DNA of 35,594 nt from Alicyclobacillus sp. (GCA_023512635.1 JAILZF010000006.1:1-35594); one strand, 5' to 3'. Shown: positions 17,787 to 26,555, numbered from the stretch's first letter. Made by a program: numbers and translations. Notes: generated by a model not told the origin, from the sequence alone.

Positions 17787-19798
17787 ACCGCCTGCTCGGA
17801 GGACGTTACGACTTGCAAGAGGAGATTGGCGGGGGCGGCATGGCGGTGGTCTACCGGGCGTTGGATACACTGCTTGGCCGGCAGGTGGCGGTCAAAATGC
17901 TGCGCACGCAGTACGCCAGCGACGAGGAGTTTGTGCAACGCTTCCGCCGTGAGGCACAGTCTGCTGCGCGTTTGTCTCATGCCAATATTGTCAACCTGTA
18001 TGACGTGGGCGTCAGTGCCGAGGGCCAGTACTACCTGGTGATGGAGTACATCGACGGGCCGACGCTAAAAGCGGTGATCCGCGCGCGTGCCCCGCTGCCG
18101 GTTAAAGAAGCGGTGGACATCGCCATGCAGGTGTGCGACGCCCTGCAACACGCGCACAACCACGGCATCATTCACCGTGACATCAAACCGCACAACATCC
18201 TGTTGACGCAGTCAGGCCAGGTCAAAGTGGCTGATTTTGGCATTGCCCGCGCCAACACCGGCAACACCATTACGCACCCACAGGGAGATTCGGTGCTCGG
18301 TTCAGTCCACTACTTCTCGCCCGAACAGGCACGCGGGGCGGCTACCGACGTGAAAAGCGACATCTACTCGCTAGGGGTCGTTCTGTATGAAATGCTGACA
18401 GGGCGCTTGCCGTTTTCCGGGGACTCGCCGGTGAGCGTGGCGTTAAAACACCTGCGGGATCCTTTTGTTGAGCCGCGGCACATCAATCCAGACATTCCGC
18501 AGAGCGTGGAGAACGTCATTCTCCGTTGCCTGGTCAAAGACCCGGACCTGCGCTATCCGGACATGGCGGCGGTGCGGCGCGACCTGGAGGAGGCGCTGTT
18601 GCGCCCTAACGTTCCTAAGTACCAGCTGCCGCAGGAGGTGGAGGACGCCACCTTGGTCCTGCCGGCGGTAGGCAACGGACGGCATGGGGAAGCGCGGGTT
18701 GAACCCCCTTCCGAGCCACCACGGCGCAAACGCCGTTGGGGGGCGGCGCTGGCCTGGTCTGGGGTGGCGTTGGTGGTCTTGGCGGTGGGGGCAGTGGCAG
18801 CCTATACGCTGGTGATGCACTTGCTGCAGGTGCCCAACGTCAAACTGCCGGACGTGCGCGGCAAGCAGGCCGACCAGGCCGTGGCGTTGCTGCGCTCTGC
18901 GGGTTTTCAAGTCACGGAGAAACAGGCGGTCAACCCGCAGCCGGCGGGGGTGGTTTATGATGAAAATCCGCCTGCAGGCAGTGAGGTCAAAGAGGGCCGG
19001 GAGGTAACGTTGTGGGTCAGCAAAGGACCGCAGCAATTGCAGATGCCCGACCTCTCCGGCGTTCCCGTAGACGAGGCGGTTCAACAATTGGTGAACATGG
19101 GGCTGAGCAAGGACAACATCAGTGAACAGCCTGTTCAGAGCAGCCAGTACGGCTCAGGTTTGGTGGTGGCCACGCAACCGGCCAAGGGTGCGGCCGTCCA
19201 GACCACCAGTAAGGTCGTATTGCAGGTGAGTGAAGGGGCGATGGCCACCGTGCCCAACGTGCTGGGCATGACGTTGGATCAAGCGGAAGCCGCCTTAATC
19301 CAAGCGCACCTTGCGGTGGGACAGATTTCACGCGTGCAAGCGGCTGCGCCTGACGGTACGGTGGTCGATATGGTTCCGTACAAGGCGGGGGCGCAGGTCC
19401 CTGCGGGTACCAGCATTGGCTTGTACGTCGCGTACAACTCGGGGGAATCGGGCGGTGTGTTGAACAGCCTGCCGCCGGCAGGGGGAACAGGCCCAGGTAA
19501 CGGTGCGCCGGCAGGCAGCGGGGGCTCAAGCGGATCGACCCAAGGTACGGCGGCCAACGTGCAAGTCAAGGCGTTCCAGGTAAGCGTCAGCGATAAGAAA
19601 AAGGTGCCGATTGCCGTACAGATTTACAAGTCGGACGCTCAGGGTCAGCACGTCAAGGTGGCGGATGAGACGATCACCAACACGCGTTCTTGGCCGGTGA
19701 CGGTGTACGTCACCCCGCAGACCCCAGGACAAATTCAGGTTTACGAGAACGGACAGTTGCAGCAGACGTACAACGTGAACTACGGGGACACGCCTTAA
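17783..19798 (+). CDS. prkC: PASTA-domain Ser/Thr protein kinase PrkC
   Basis: Membrane Ser/Thr kinase that senses peptidoglycan fragments and, in Bacillus, acts in spore germination and stationary-phase signalling. 671 residues. Kinase domain about 9-270: GGGGMAVVY loop, K38, HRDIKPHN with D133, DFGIAR, SPEQARG. A basic stretch KRRWG precedes one transmembrane helix (about 320-345). Three PASTA repeats follow (about 349-416, 417-483, 484-553), then a Gly/Ser/Pro-rich linker and an 80-residue C-terminal domain of beta type like the extra domain of B. subtilis PrkC. GTG at 17783 overlaps the prpC stop. Confidence 0.96.
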   Translation: MNRLLGGRYDLQEEIGGGGMAVVYRALDTLLGRQVAVKMLRTQYASDEEFVQRFRREAQSAARLSHANIVNLYDVGVSAEGQYYLVMEYIDGPTLKAVIRARAPLPVKEAVDIAMQVCDALQHAHNHGIIHRDIKPHNILLTQSGQVKVADFGIARANTGNTITHPQGDSVLGSVHYFSPEQARGAATDVKSDIYSLGVVLYEMLTGRLPFSGDSPVSVALKHLRDPFVEPRHINPDIPQSVENVILRCLVKDPDLRYPDMAAVRRDLEEALLRPNVPKYQLPQEVEDATLVLPAVGNGRHGEARVEPPSEPPRRKRRWGAALAWSGVALVVLAVGAVAAYTLVMHLLQVPNVKLPDVRGKQADQAVALLRSAGFQVTEKQAVNPQPAGVVYDENPPAGSEVKEGREVTLWVSKGPQQLQMPDLSGVPVDEAVQQLVNMGLSKDNISEQPVQSSQYGSGLVVATQPAKGAAVQTTSKVVLQVSEGAMATVPNVLGMTLDQAEAALIQAHLAVGQISRVQAAAPDGTVVDMVPYKAGAQVPAGTSIGLYVAYNSGESGGVLNSLPPAGGTGPGNGAPAGSGGSSGSTQGTAANVQVKAFQVSVSDKKKVPIAVQIYKSDAQGQHVKVADETITNTRSWPVTVYVTPQTPGQIQVYENGQLQQTYNVNYGDTP

Positions 19799-19850
19799 AG
19801 GAGGCAGACCATAAACGAGCCAACGGCCGTGCAGGGAAGGGGGGCTACAG

Positions 19851-20729
19851 ATGCTGGAAGGTCGAGTCACACGCGCTGTCGGGGGTTTTTTTGATGTGGC
19901 AGGCGAAATGGGCGAGGTTCGGCGGTGTCGGGCGCGCGGGGTGTTCCGCAAACGCGGTGTCACCGTGTTGGTGGGCGATCTCGTGTGTTATGAACCGGTA
20001 GGAACGCAGGAAGGTATCATCCGCGAGGTCTTGCCGCGCCGTACGGAATTGGTCCGTCCGCCAGTGGCCAATGTCGACCACGCGTTGCTGGTCTTTTCAG
20101 CGGCAGCCCCGCCTTTTCACCCGCAATTGCTCGATCGCGCGTTGGTAGCAGCGGCCGCAGCTGGCCTGACCGCTACCCTGGCGGTGAGCAAGTGTGACCT
20201 GGCAGACCCACAAACCTTAAGTGCCGCTGTGGCTCCCTATGAAGCTGCAGGTTACCGGGTGATCCGCCTGTGCACGCCGCAGGGGATTGGGGTAGACGAG
20301 GTGCGCGCTGTGCTGGCGGGGCGCGTGACGGTGTTTGTTGGCCCCTCGGGGGCGGGGAAGTCATCGCTCGGTAACGCCTTGCACCCAAGCCTTGGCTTAA
20401 AGATGGGGGACATCAGTGAAAAACTAGGCCGCGGCCGCCATACCACTCGTCACGTCGAGTTGTTTCACTTGGGCGAGGGCACGTATGTGGTGGATGCGCC
20501 TGGGTTTAGTCAATTAGAGCTGGACGTGTCCAGCCGTGACCTGCGCTTGTACTTCCCAGAGTTTGCAGAGTGGGCCGAGGCATGCGCCTATCGCGGCTGT
20601 GAACATGACGAGGAAGAAGGTTGCGCGGTCCGGGCCGCTGCCGCCAGTGGCCGGCTGGCCGCCAGCCGGTATGCCAACTACCAGGCGCTGCTGCATGAAC
20701 TACGGGCACAAGAATCCCGTCGTTACTAG
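19851..20729 (+). CDS. rsgA: Small-subunit assembly GTPase RsgA
   Basis: Circularly permuted GTPase that checks late 30S ribosome assembly. 292 residues. An N-terminal OB-fold is followed by the permuted motifs in order G4 (SKCDLAD, about 112), G1 (GPSGAGKSSL, about 163), G2 (GRGRHTTRHVEL) and G3 (DAPGFSQ). A C-terminal zinc finger has ACAYRGCEHDEEEGCAV. The ATG at 19851 follows GAAGGGGGG. The prkC-rsgA-rpe order is that of B. subtilis (cpgA). Confidence 0.96.
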   Translation: MLEGRVTRAVGGFFDVAGEMGEVRRCRARGVFRKRGVTVLVGDLVCYEPVGTQEGIIREVLPRRTELVRPPVANVDHALLVFSAAAPPFHPQLLDRALVAAAAAGLTATLAVSKCDLADPQTLSAAVAPYEAAGYRVIRLCTPQGIGVDEVRAVLAGRVTVFVGPSGAGKSSLGNALHPSLGLKMGDISEKLGRGRHTTRHVELFHLGEGTYVVDAPGFSQLELDVSSRDLRLYFPEFAEWAEACAYRGCEHDEEEGCAVRAAAASGRLAASRYANYQALLHELRAQESRRY

Positions 20730-20803
20730 TCGTGACTAACCCTCCAGCGGCCGCCTGGCCGGTTGGACACCTGGGAGGGTACAGAGAAGGAGGAGAACGG
20801 CGG

Positions 20804-21502
20804 GTGAACGTACGAATTGCGCCGTCTATCTTGTCGGCTGACTTTGCTTGCCTGGCGGATGAGGTGGAGGCAGTGTTGGCGGCTGGGGTGGACTGGATTC
20901 ACGTGGATGTGATGGACGGTCAGTTTGTGCCGAATCTTACGATGGGTCCGCTGGTGGTGGCCGCCCTGCGGCGGCGGTTTGACTGCCATCTCGATGTGCA
21001 CCTGATGGTCCAGCGTCCAGAAGGCCTGTTGGCTGCGTTTGCTGAGAGTGGAGCCAGTACCTTGACTGTCCATGCGGAGGCCACCCCGCACGTGCACCGG
21101 GCTCTGCAACAAATTCGCGCGTTGGGGGTACAGGCTGGCTTGGCTCTGAACCCGGGGACAGGCTTGGATGTCATCGACGGCGTCGCGGACGAACTTGATT
21201 TATTGCTGGTGATGACAGTGAATCCGGGGTTTGGCGGCCAACCGTTTTTGCGCGGTCAATTGCGCAAGGTGCAGCAGGCGCGCGCTAAGTTGGACGCTCT
21301 GGGCCGCCATGACGTGCCCATTGAAGTGGATGGCGGCATCACAACAGCGACCATGCCGCTGGTGGTGGCTGCCGGGGCGCGCATTTGCGTGGCCGGCTCT
21401 GCCGTCTTTGGCGCGGTGGACCGTCGAGCTGCCGTGGCTGCCTTGCGCCGTGCCGGTGAGCAAGGGTTGGCACAGGCTGGAGACGCAGGCGCCCCTAGAT
21501 AA
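20804..21502 (+). CDS. rpe: Ribulose-phosphate 3-epimerase
   Basis: Interconverts ribulose 5-phosphate and xylulose 5-phosphate in the pentose phosphate pathway. 232 residues, a TIM barrel. Motifs: IAPSILSADFACL, IHVDVMDGQFVPNLTMGP, DVHLMV, VMTVNPGFGGQPF and IEVDGGI, with the catalytic Asp pair and metal ligands. GTG at 20804 follows AAGGAGGAG by 8 bases; a longer upstream reading frame lacks similarity. In B. subtilis thiN lies between rpe and spoVM. Here it is absent and spoVM follows after 155 bases. Confidence 0.95.
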   Translation: MNVRIAPSILSADFACLADEVEAVLAAGVDWIHVDVMDGQFVPNLTMGPLVVAALRRRFDCHLDVHLMVQRPEGLLAAFAESGASTLTVHAEATPHVHRALQQIRALGVQAGLALNPGTGLDVIDGVADELDLLLVMTVNPGFGGQPFLRGQLRKVQQARAKLDALGRHDVPIEVDGGITTATMPLVVAAGARICVAGSAVFGAVDRRAAVAALRRAGEQGLAQAGDAGAPR

Positions 21503-21566
21503 GGACAGGGTATGCCGCGCACCTGCCATATCGTTGGGGCTGTTCAAGCGGACCGCTGCGGAGAAG

Positions 21567-21595
21567 TGCACATAACTGGCGGCTATGACTATATA
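21567..21595 (+). promoter_or_regulatory. Possible promoter ahead of spoVM
   Basis: TGCACA (21567-21572), 17 bases, then TATATA (21590-21595), in the only markedly AT-rich stretch of this gap. spoVM is a sigma-E gene in B. subtilis. Sequences such as CATAACT here could belong to a sigma-E promoter instead, so the sigma factor is undecided. Confidence 0.25.
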
Positions 21596-21657
21596 TATGT
21601 ACCAAGTCAATCGACCAGGATGCAAGGGCGGCCCGAAGGACGAGGAGGGACGGCGGC

Positions 21658-21738
21658 TTGAAATTTTATACGATTAAATTGCCAAAGTTTTTGGGTGGGA
21701 TTGTGAAGGCGTTTCTTGGTGTGTTCGCCAAAGACTAG
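21658..21738 (+). CDS. spoVM: Stage V sporulation protein M (SpoVM)
   Basis: Amphipathic peptide that embeds in the convex outer forespore membrane and anchors SpoIVA, the base of the spore coat. 26 residues, the exact family length. The N-terminal 14 residues match B. subtilis SpoVM (MKFYTIKLPKFLGG), including Pro9, needed for curvature recognition. It starts with TTG at 21658, 9 bases after GAGGAGG, and ends with the usual Lys-Asp. Too short for ordinary gene finding. It shows the organism makes endospores. It is followed by a strong bidirectional terminator. Confidence 0.93.
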   Translation: MKFYTIKLPKFLGGIVKAFLGVFAKD

Positions 21739-21796
21739 CCCAACCGGTCACAGGGGCGGCCGGTCGTTCCTCCGCCGCCGCTGCCGCCGGGCAAAC

Positions 21797-21847
21797 ACCA
21801 AAAAACCGGGGAAGAGCACGTACCGTGCTGTTCCCCGGTTTTTTGGT
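21797..21847. terminator. Bidirectional intrinsic terminator between spoVM and rpmB
   Basis: The perfect 17-bp arms at 21797-21813 and 21831-21847 hold CCGGGGAA/TTCCCCGG flanked by A6 and T6. Inside, after a single mismatch, AGCACG pairs with CGTGCT around a 3-base loop. Both strands end in a T-run, so it can stop transcription from spoVM and from rpmB. Confidence 0.95.
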
Positions 21848-21867
21848 AGCGGGAATGGGTCCGCTGC

Positions 21868-22059
21868 TCAAACCACGCGCTGGACCTTGCCTGCCTTAAG
21901 ACAACGCGTGCACACGCGAATCCGTTTGACCGTTCCGTTGACGTTCGCACGCACAGACTGAAGGTTAGGGAGCCAGCGGCGCTTCGTTTTGTTTTCAGCG
22001 TGGCTGACCAGGTGGCCAGTCGACGGTTGTTTACCGCAAATCTCGCAGCGACGCGCCAT
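21868..22059 (-). CDS. rpmB: 50S ribosomal protein L28, zinc-binding form
   Basis: Large-subunit ribosomal protein. 63 residues: [12 protein letters not shown], then [16 protein letters not shown] and [19 protein letters not shown]. Two CxxC pairs (CEIC and CTRC) mark the zinc-containing C+ type; B. subtilis L28 lacks them. The ATG at 22059 is preceded on the minus strand by GAGAGGGGG. As in B. subtilis the gene is inverted relative to its neighbours and divergent from the Asp23-like gene. Confidence 0.96.
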   Translation of the reverse strand: MARRCEICGKQPSTGHLVSHAENKTKRRWLPNLQSVRANVNGTVKRIRVCTRCLKAGKVQRVV

Positions 22060-22125
22060 GTTCAGCACCCCCTCTCACCGGCATGACCGGAACTGGACGG
22101 ACAAGACCGCCCGTATAACGGCCGT

Positions 22126-22155
22126 ATTGTAGCACACCCTTTCTTCTTGGCGCAA
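22126..22155 (-). promoter_or_regulatory. Candidate sigma-A promoter of rpmB
   Basis: On the minus strand TTGCGC (22150-22155) and TACAAT (22126-22131) are 18 bases apart. This would give a leader of about 60 bases before the L28 start codon. Confidence 0.5.
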
Positions 22156-22185
22156 CCGCGCTTTCTCTCCTCCTGTCCGCTGTAG

Positions 22186-22191
22186 TACAAT
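22186..22191 (+). promoter_or_regulatory. Possible -10 box for the Asp23-like gene
   Basis: TACAAT matches the -10 consensus at 5 of 6 positions and lies 34 bases before the ATG. No convincing -35 box is seen. A promoter is needed here because the upstream gene is divergent. Confidence 0.3.
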
Positions 22192-22224
22192 GGCTCAAAG
22201 CAGGAGTTGGCAGGGGGGGTCGGC

Positions 22225-22593
22225 ATGCCCAAGACGATTCACACGGAACTCGGGACGGTGACCATTGCCGAGGACGTTATCGCCACCGTCGCCGGACTGG
22301 CAGCGATGGACTGTTACGGCCTGGTTGGGATGGCTTCGCGCAAACAGGTCAAAGACAGTCTGAGTGAACTGTTAGGCCGTGAGAACCTCGGGCGCGGCGT
22401 TGAGGTGCGGATTCAAGGCGAGGATGTACAGGTCGACTTGTACATCGTCGTAAGCTACGGCACCAACATTTACGAGGTGGCGCAAAACGTCCGCGACAAG
22501 GTCCGGTATGTGTTGAATGAGACGGTGGGCGTTGCTGTGGACCGCGTTAACATCTACGTACAAGGAGTACGAGTGGTCAACGAACGTCAGTAG
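22225..22593 (+). CDS. Asp23/Gls24-family protein (YloU-like)
   Basis: Envelope-stress-associated family of uncertain biochemical role; in staphylococci Asp23 is a membrane-anchored cell envelope protein. 122 residues. Family features: ELGTVTIAEDVIATVAGLAAMDCYGLVGM near the N-terminus and QVDLYIVVSYGTNIYEVAQNVRDKVRYVL, VDRVNIYVQGVRV near the C-terminus. The ATG at 22225 follows GCAGGGGGG. It is followed 10 bases later by the fakA-like gene, the yloU-yloV order of B. subtilis. Confidence 0.93.
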   Translation: MPKTIHTELGTVTIAEDVIATVAGLAAMDCYGLVGMASRKQVKDSLSELLGRENLGRGVEVRIQGEDVQVDLYIVVSYGTNIYEVAQNVRDKVRYVLNETVGVAVDRVNIYVQGVRVVNERQ

Positions 22594-22603
22594 GAGGTCA
22601 TCC

Positions 22604-24433
22604 ATGACCGTCCGGGTCCTCGACGGCGAAGGGTTTGTCCAAATGATTCAGGCCGGCCACGCCAGGCTGCAGGCGATGGCCGAAGGGGTCAATGCACTCA
22701 ACGTCTTTCCTGTTCCCGACGGGGACACGGGCACCAATATGGCGTTGTCGCTGGCGCAAGGGGTAGCCAGCCTGCAGCAACTGCAGCACCCCCGGTTGGC
22801 TGGAGCAGCCCAGGCGTTGGCGGATGGGTTGCTCATGGGGGCCAGAGGTAATTCCGGGGTGATCTTATCCCAGTTGTTTCGCGGTTTCGCCAAGGTCATC
22901 GAGGCAGAGGAGTCCCTCTTGACTGCTGACCTGTTTGCGCGCGCCCTGCAGGCTGGGGTCGACACGGCTTACCAGGCTGTGGCCAGGCCGGTGGAAGGGA
23001 CCATCCTGACCGTGGCACGTGCGGCCGCACAGGTTGGCGTTCAAGCAGCGCGAGAACAACTCCCCTTGCCACTGTGGATGAAAAAGGTGCGCCAAGCAGC
23101 TGCTGCAGCCTTGGCAAACACCCCGGAGCAGTTGCCCGTCCTGAAGCAAGCGGGGGTGGTGGACTCAGGCGGACAGGGACTGGTATACATTTTGGAAGGA
23201 TTTGAGCGTTGGCTGCAGGGCATGCCGGTCACAGCGGAGACATCGTCAGCCGGTCTCCCCCTGTCTCGCGCGGGTGAGTCGGAGGTGCATACGGCTGCAG
23301 ACAACGCGGGTCAGAATGCCCTAGTATCCGGTCAAGCGCTTGGCAACCCCGCTGCCCAGGCTAGGGTTGAACTGAGTTCTTGGCCCGAGCTCGGTGGTGT
23401 CCAACATGACAGCCCGGACAGCCACTTTGGCTACTGCACGGAGGTGTTGCTGCGGTTGCCCACAGCGACCCGCCCTGTGGCTGCGTTACGCCAGGCGTTG
23501 GCGGCACTAGGCGATTCACTGGTGGTGGTGGAGAGTGGTGAGTGGATCAAGGCGCACGTGCACACGGACCACCCTGGCCAGGCCTTGGAGGCCGCTTTGC
23601 AGTACGGGGAATTGACGCAGGTCAAAGTAGAGAATATGCGTGAGCAACGGCGCCGTCTGCAGGCCCGCCAGCAGCGTGCAGGCGAGCTGGACAATCAACT
23701 CGGGGCGAGGATTCACGTGGAGGCTGCACAGGCGGGGAACCGTCCCGGCTTTGCGGTCACGGCCCAGGGGGCAACGGCCGGCCAGCCGCTTGCCGTGGTT
23801 GCAGTGGTGGCGGGAGCGGGCCTTGCTGAGGCCTTCCGCAGCTTGGGGGCCTTCCTGGTCGATGGTGGCCAGACGATGAACCCCAGCACGGCAGACATCG
23901 CTGCTGCTGTACAGGCCACGGGCAGTCCAGAGGTGTTGCTGCTGCCAAACCACAAAAACGTCGTTGCAGCCGCAGAACAGGTCCAGCAACTGGTCCCTGG
24001 CCAACGGGTTTACGTTGTCCCTGCCACCCATGTGGCGGCCGGTTTGGCAGCTCTGACGGCATTTCTGCCGGAGCGGTCAGCGGCCGATAACGCTGCGCGG
24101 ATGACGGCCGCTTGTCAGTCGGTGCGCACGGGCGCGGTGGTGCGGGCCGCGCGTGACGGCGTTTTCGACGGGCAGACTCTGCGCACGGGCCAGTTTATGG
24201 GGTTTGCAGGGGACCGGTTGGTTTGTGTAGAAGACCAACGGCGATTGGCCGCAGCAGGGGTGATACAGGTCTTGGCTGCGAGCGCTGCAGAGTTGGTGAC
24301 GGTGTTTTACAGCGATGATGTGCCGCCAGCGGAAGCGGCAGCGCTGGCTGAGGTGGTTCAGGCCTTAGGGTTGGCGTTGGAGGTACACTACGGGGGACAG
24401 CCGGTGTACGACTACATCTTTTCTGTGGAGTAG
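22604..24433 (+). CDS. fakA: DAK-domain fatty acid kinase catalytic subunit (FakA/YloV-like)
   Basis: FakA, with a fatty-acid-binding FakB (DegV family) partner, phosphorylates exogenous fatty acids for phospholipid synthesis. 609 residues. The N-terminal DhaL-type kinase domain has NVFPVPDGDTGTNM (metal-binding D39, D41; N45) and GARGNSGVILSQLFRGF. A middle domain starts near residue 265 and holds FGYCTEVLLRLP and KAHVHTDHPGQALE. The C-terminal domain has NPSTADIAAAV and LLPNHKNVV. TAGGAGGTCATCC leads directly into the ATG. No fakB is seen in this window. Confidence 0.92.
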   Translation: MTVRVLDGEGFVQMIQAGHARLQAMAEGVNALNVFPVPDGDTGTNMALSLAQGVASLQQLQHPRLAGAAQALADGLLMGARGNSGVILSQLFRGFAKVIEAEESLLTADLFARALQAGVDTAYQAVARPVEGTILTVARAAAQVGVQAAREQLPLPLWMKKVRQAAAAALANTPEQLPVLKQAGVVDSGGQGLVYILEGFERWLQGMPVTAETSSAGLPLSRAGESEVHTAADNAGQNALVSGQALGNPAAQARVELSSWPELGGVQHDSPDSHFGYCTEVLLRLPTATRPVAALRQALAALGDSLVVVESGEWIKAHVHTDHPGQALEAALQYGELTQVKVENMREQRRRLQARQQRAGELDNQLGARIHVEAAQAGNRPGFAVTAQGATAGQPLAVVAVVAGAGLAEAFRSLGAFLVDGGQTMNPSTADIAAAVQATGSPEVLLLPNHKNVVAAAEQVQQLVPGQRVYVVPATHVAAGLAALTAFLPERSAADNAARMTAACQSVRTGAVVRAARDGVFDGQTLRTGQFMGFAGDRLVCVEDQRRLAAAGVIQVLAASAAELVTVFYSDDVPPAEAAALAEVVQALGLALEVHYGGQPVYDYIFSVE

Positions 24434-24439
24434 ACCTGT

Positions 24440-26482
24440 ATGCTGGATTCACTCGCAGTGACCAGCGTTGCCGGCGTCGGCCGGGTCAAGGCACAGGCGT
24501 TGGCAACGTTAGGGGTTCACACCGTGGCCGACCTGTTGCACTACTTCCCTGTGCGTTATGAAGACCACCGGATTCAACCGTTGGCAGCGTACCAAGATGG
24601 CGAGCGGGTGACGGTGCGGGCGGTGGTGGAAGGGGCAGCCCATGTGCGTTGGCACCAGCGGCGGTCCATCTGCACCGCTGTGTTGCGGGTTGACCAACGC
24701 CACCGGGTCACGGGGGTATGGTTCAATCAACCTTACTTAAAAGAAAAATTGTACGATGGCTGTGTGTTGGTGGTCAGCGGACGGTGGGACGCGGTGCGGC
24801 ACACGTTGACCGTGGCTCGTACTGATTTTACGGGACAAGCGCATGCGTACAGTGCGTGGAGCCCTGTGTACCGTGGCACAGAGCAACTGCCTTCTCACCA
24901 GTTGCAAGGGGTGATTCAACAGGCGCTACGCCAGTATGGCGAACAGTTGCCGGAAGTACTGCCCCAGTCCCTGGCCGACAAATACCGTCTGGTTTCGCAC
25001 CGGCAAGCGGTGACCTGGATGCACGCGCCAGCAGACGCAGAGTCTCTCCGCCAAGCACGCCGTCGCCTCGTGTTTGAAGAGTTTTTTTTGTTCCAGTTGC
25101 AACTGCAGGTGCTGCGCAGCCGCCGAGCGGTGGTGATTCCAGCATGTGCTAAACAGGTCCCTGAAGCGGCTTGGGCAACGTTTCAAGCCGCCTTGCCGTT
25201 TCCCTTGACAGGTGCCCAACGCCGGGCTTGTGCCACCATCCGGGAGTACCTTAGCCGCCCGCAACCGATGAGCTTGTTGGTACAGGGAGATGTGGGTTCT
25301 GGGAAAACGTGGGTTGCGCTGTGGGCGGCTTACGCCACGTATTGTGCTGGTCAGCAGACCGCGTTGATGGCACCTACTGAAATCTTGGCTGAACAACACT
25401 ACGCAGAGGCGCAGCGCCGGTTGGGGCCACTCGGTGTCCCTGTGTGGTTGTTAACGGGCAGTACCCCAAGCAAGCAGCGGCAAGCGGTGTTGGCACAGGT
25501 CCGCACCAACCCAGGGCTGCTGGTGGGCACGCATGCCCTGTTGACCGAGGACGTGGAGTTTGCTCACCTGGGCTTGGTGATCACGGATGAGCAGCACCGG
25601 TTTGGGGTTCACCAGCGTTCGCAGCTTCGGCGCAAAGGGGGTGGGTTACCCGATGCCTTGCTGTTGTCGGCGACACCCATCCCGCGTACGTTGGCGCTGG
25701 CGGTGTACGGTGACATGGACGTGGCTGTGTTGGACGAGCTGCCGTCCGGGCGCAAACCGGTACACACGCGTTGGTTGCCGCTGCAGGCGGAAGACGAGGC
25801 CATCCAGTTGGCCCGGCGCGAATTGGCTGCTGGCCGCCAGGTATACGTCGTTGCACCTTTGCTGGAGGAATCTGAGCAGCTTCGGGAAGTGGCTTCCGCC
25901 ACGCAGTTGTGGAAGCGTCTGTCTGACCGCTTTGCCGGGTATACAGTCGGCTTGTTGCACGGGCGCTTGAGTGGTCGGGAGAAAGACGCGGTGATGCGCC
26001 GGTTTGTTGCAGGGGAAGTCCAGGTCTTGGTCAGTACCACCGTGATTGAGGTGGGAATCCACGTGGAGCGCGCGACGGTCATGCTGATATATCACGCGGA
26101 ACGATTTGGTTTGGCCCAGTTACACCAACTGCGTGGACGTGTCGGCCGGGGGGCCTGGCAGAGCTACTGCGTGTTGCTGTCAGACGCCCAGGGCGGCGTC
26201 GCAGAAGAGCGCCTGCGCACGCTCACTGAGACGCAGGACGGGTTTGCCATTGCCGAGCGCGACCTGGCGTTGCGTGGACCAGGCGAGTTGTTAGGCGTCC
26301 GGCAGAGTGGACTGCCTGAGTTTGCCGTAGGCGATTTAACGAAAGACTATAAAATCATGGAGGTTGCCCGTCAAGAAGCGGCCGCCATGTTGAATGACCG
26401 CGATTTCTGGCTGCTGCCGGCGTTTGCCGGTCTGCGTCAGCGCTTGTTTGCAGATCCTAGCATCACCGGATTGAAGGATTGA
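24440..26482 (+). CDS. recG: ATP-dependent DNA helicase RecG
   Basis: Branch-migration helicase that remodels stalled forks and Holliday junctions. 680 residues. N-terminal wedge domain with an OB-fold; SVAGVGRVKAQALATLGVHT at the start. Helicase motifs: QGDVGSGKTWVA (about 283), APTEILAEQH, TDEQHRFGV, LLSATPIPRTLAL, HGRLSGREKD, TTVIEVGIHV, and QLHQLRGRVGRG. The usual EVGVDV/EVGVNV block reads EVGIHV here. The ATG at 24440 is 7 bases after the fakA-like stop, so the genes are probably co-transcribed. The sdaAB-sdaAA pair found between them in B. subtilis is absent. Confidence 0.95.
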   Translation: MLDSLAVTSVAGVGRVKAQALATLGVHTVADLLHYFPVRYEDHRIQPLAAYQDGERVTVRAVVEGAAHVRWHQRRSICTAVLRVDQRHRVTGVWFNQPYLKEKLYDGCVLVVSGRWDAVRHTLTVARTDFTGQAHAYSAWSPVYRGTEQLPSHQLQGVIQQALRQYGEQLPEVLPQSLADKYRLVSHRQAVTWMHAPADAESLRQARRRLVFEEFFLFQLQLQVLRSRRAVVIPACAKQVPEAAWATFQAALPFPLTGAQRRACATIREYLSRPQPMSLLVQGDVGSGKTWVALWAAYATYCAGQQTALMAPTEILAEQHYAEAQRRLGPLGVPVWLLTGSTPSKQRQAVLAQVRTNPGLLVGTHALLTEDVEFAHLGLVITDEQHRFGVHQRSQLRRKGGGLPDALLLSATPIPRTLALAVYGDMDVAVLDELPSGRKPVHTRWLPLQAEDEAIQLARRELAAGRQVYVVAPLLEESEQLREVASATQLWKRLSDRFAGYTVGLLHGRLSGREKDAVMRRFVAGEVQVLVSTTVIEVGIHVERATVMLIYHAERFGLAQLHQLRGRVGRGAWQSYCVLLSDAQGGVAEERLRTLTETQDGFAIAERDLALRGPGELLGVRQSGLPEFAVGDLTKDYKIMEVARQEAAAMLNDRDFWLLPAFAGLRQRLFADPSITGLKD

Positions 26483-26500
26483 CGACCGCATAAAGATAAA

Positions 26501-26538
26501 GAGCGCAGGCGGTCCGCGGGGCCTGCCTGTGCACGCTC
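26501..26538. repeat. Interrupted inverted repeat between recG and psd
   Basis: GAGCG (26501-26505) pairs with CGCTC (26534-26538). Directly inside, CAGGC (26506-26510) pairs with GCCTG (26521-26525), leaving a bulge on the right side. No T-tract follows, so a terminator role is weak. Confidence 0.55.
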
Positions 26539-26555
26539 GGCTCTGAGGTGGATGA

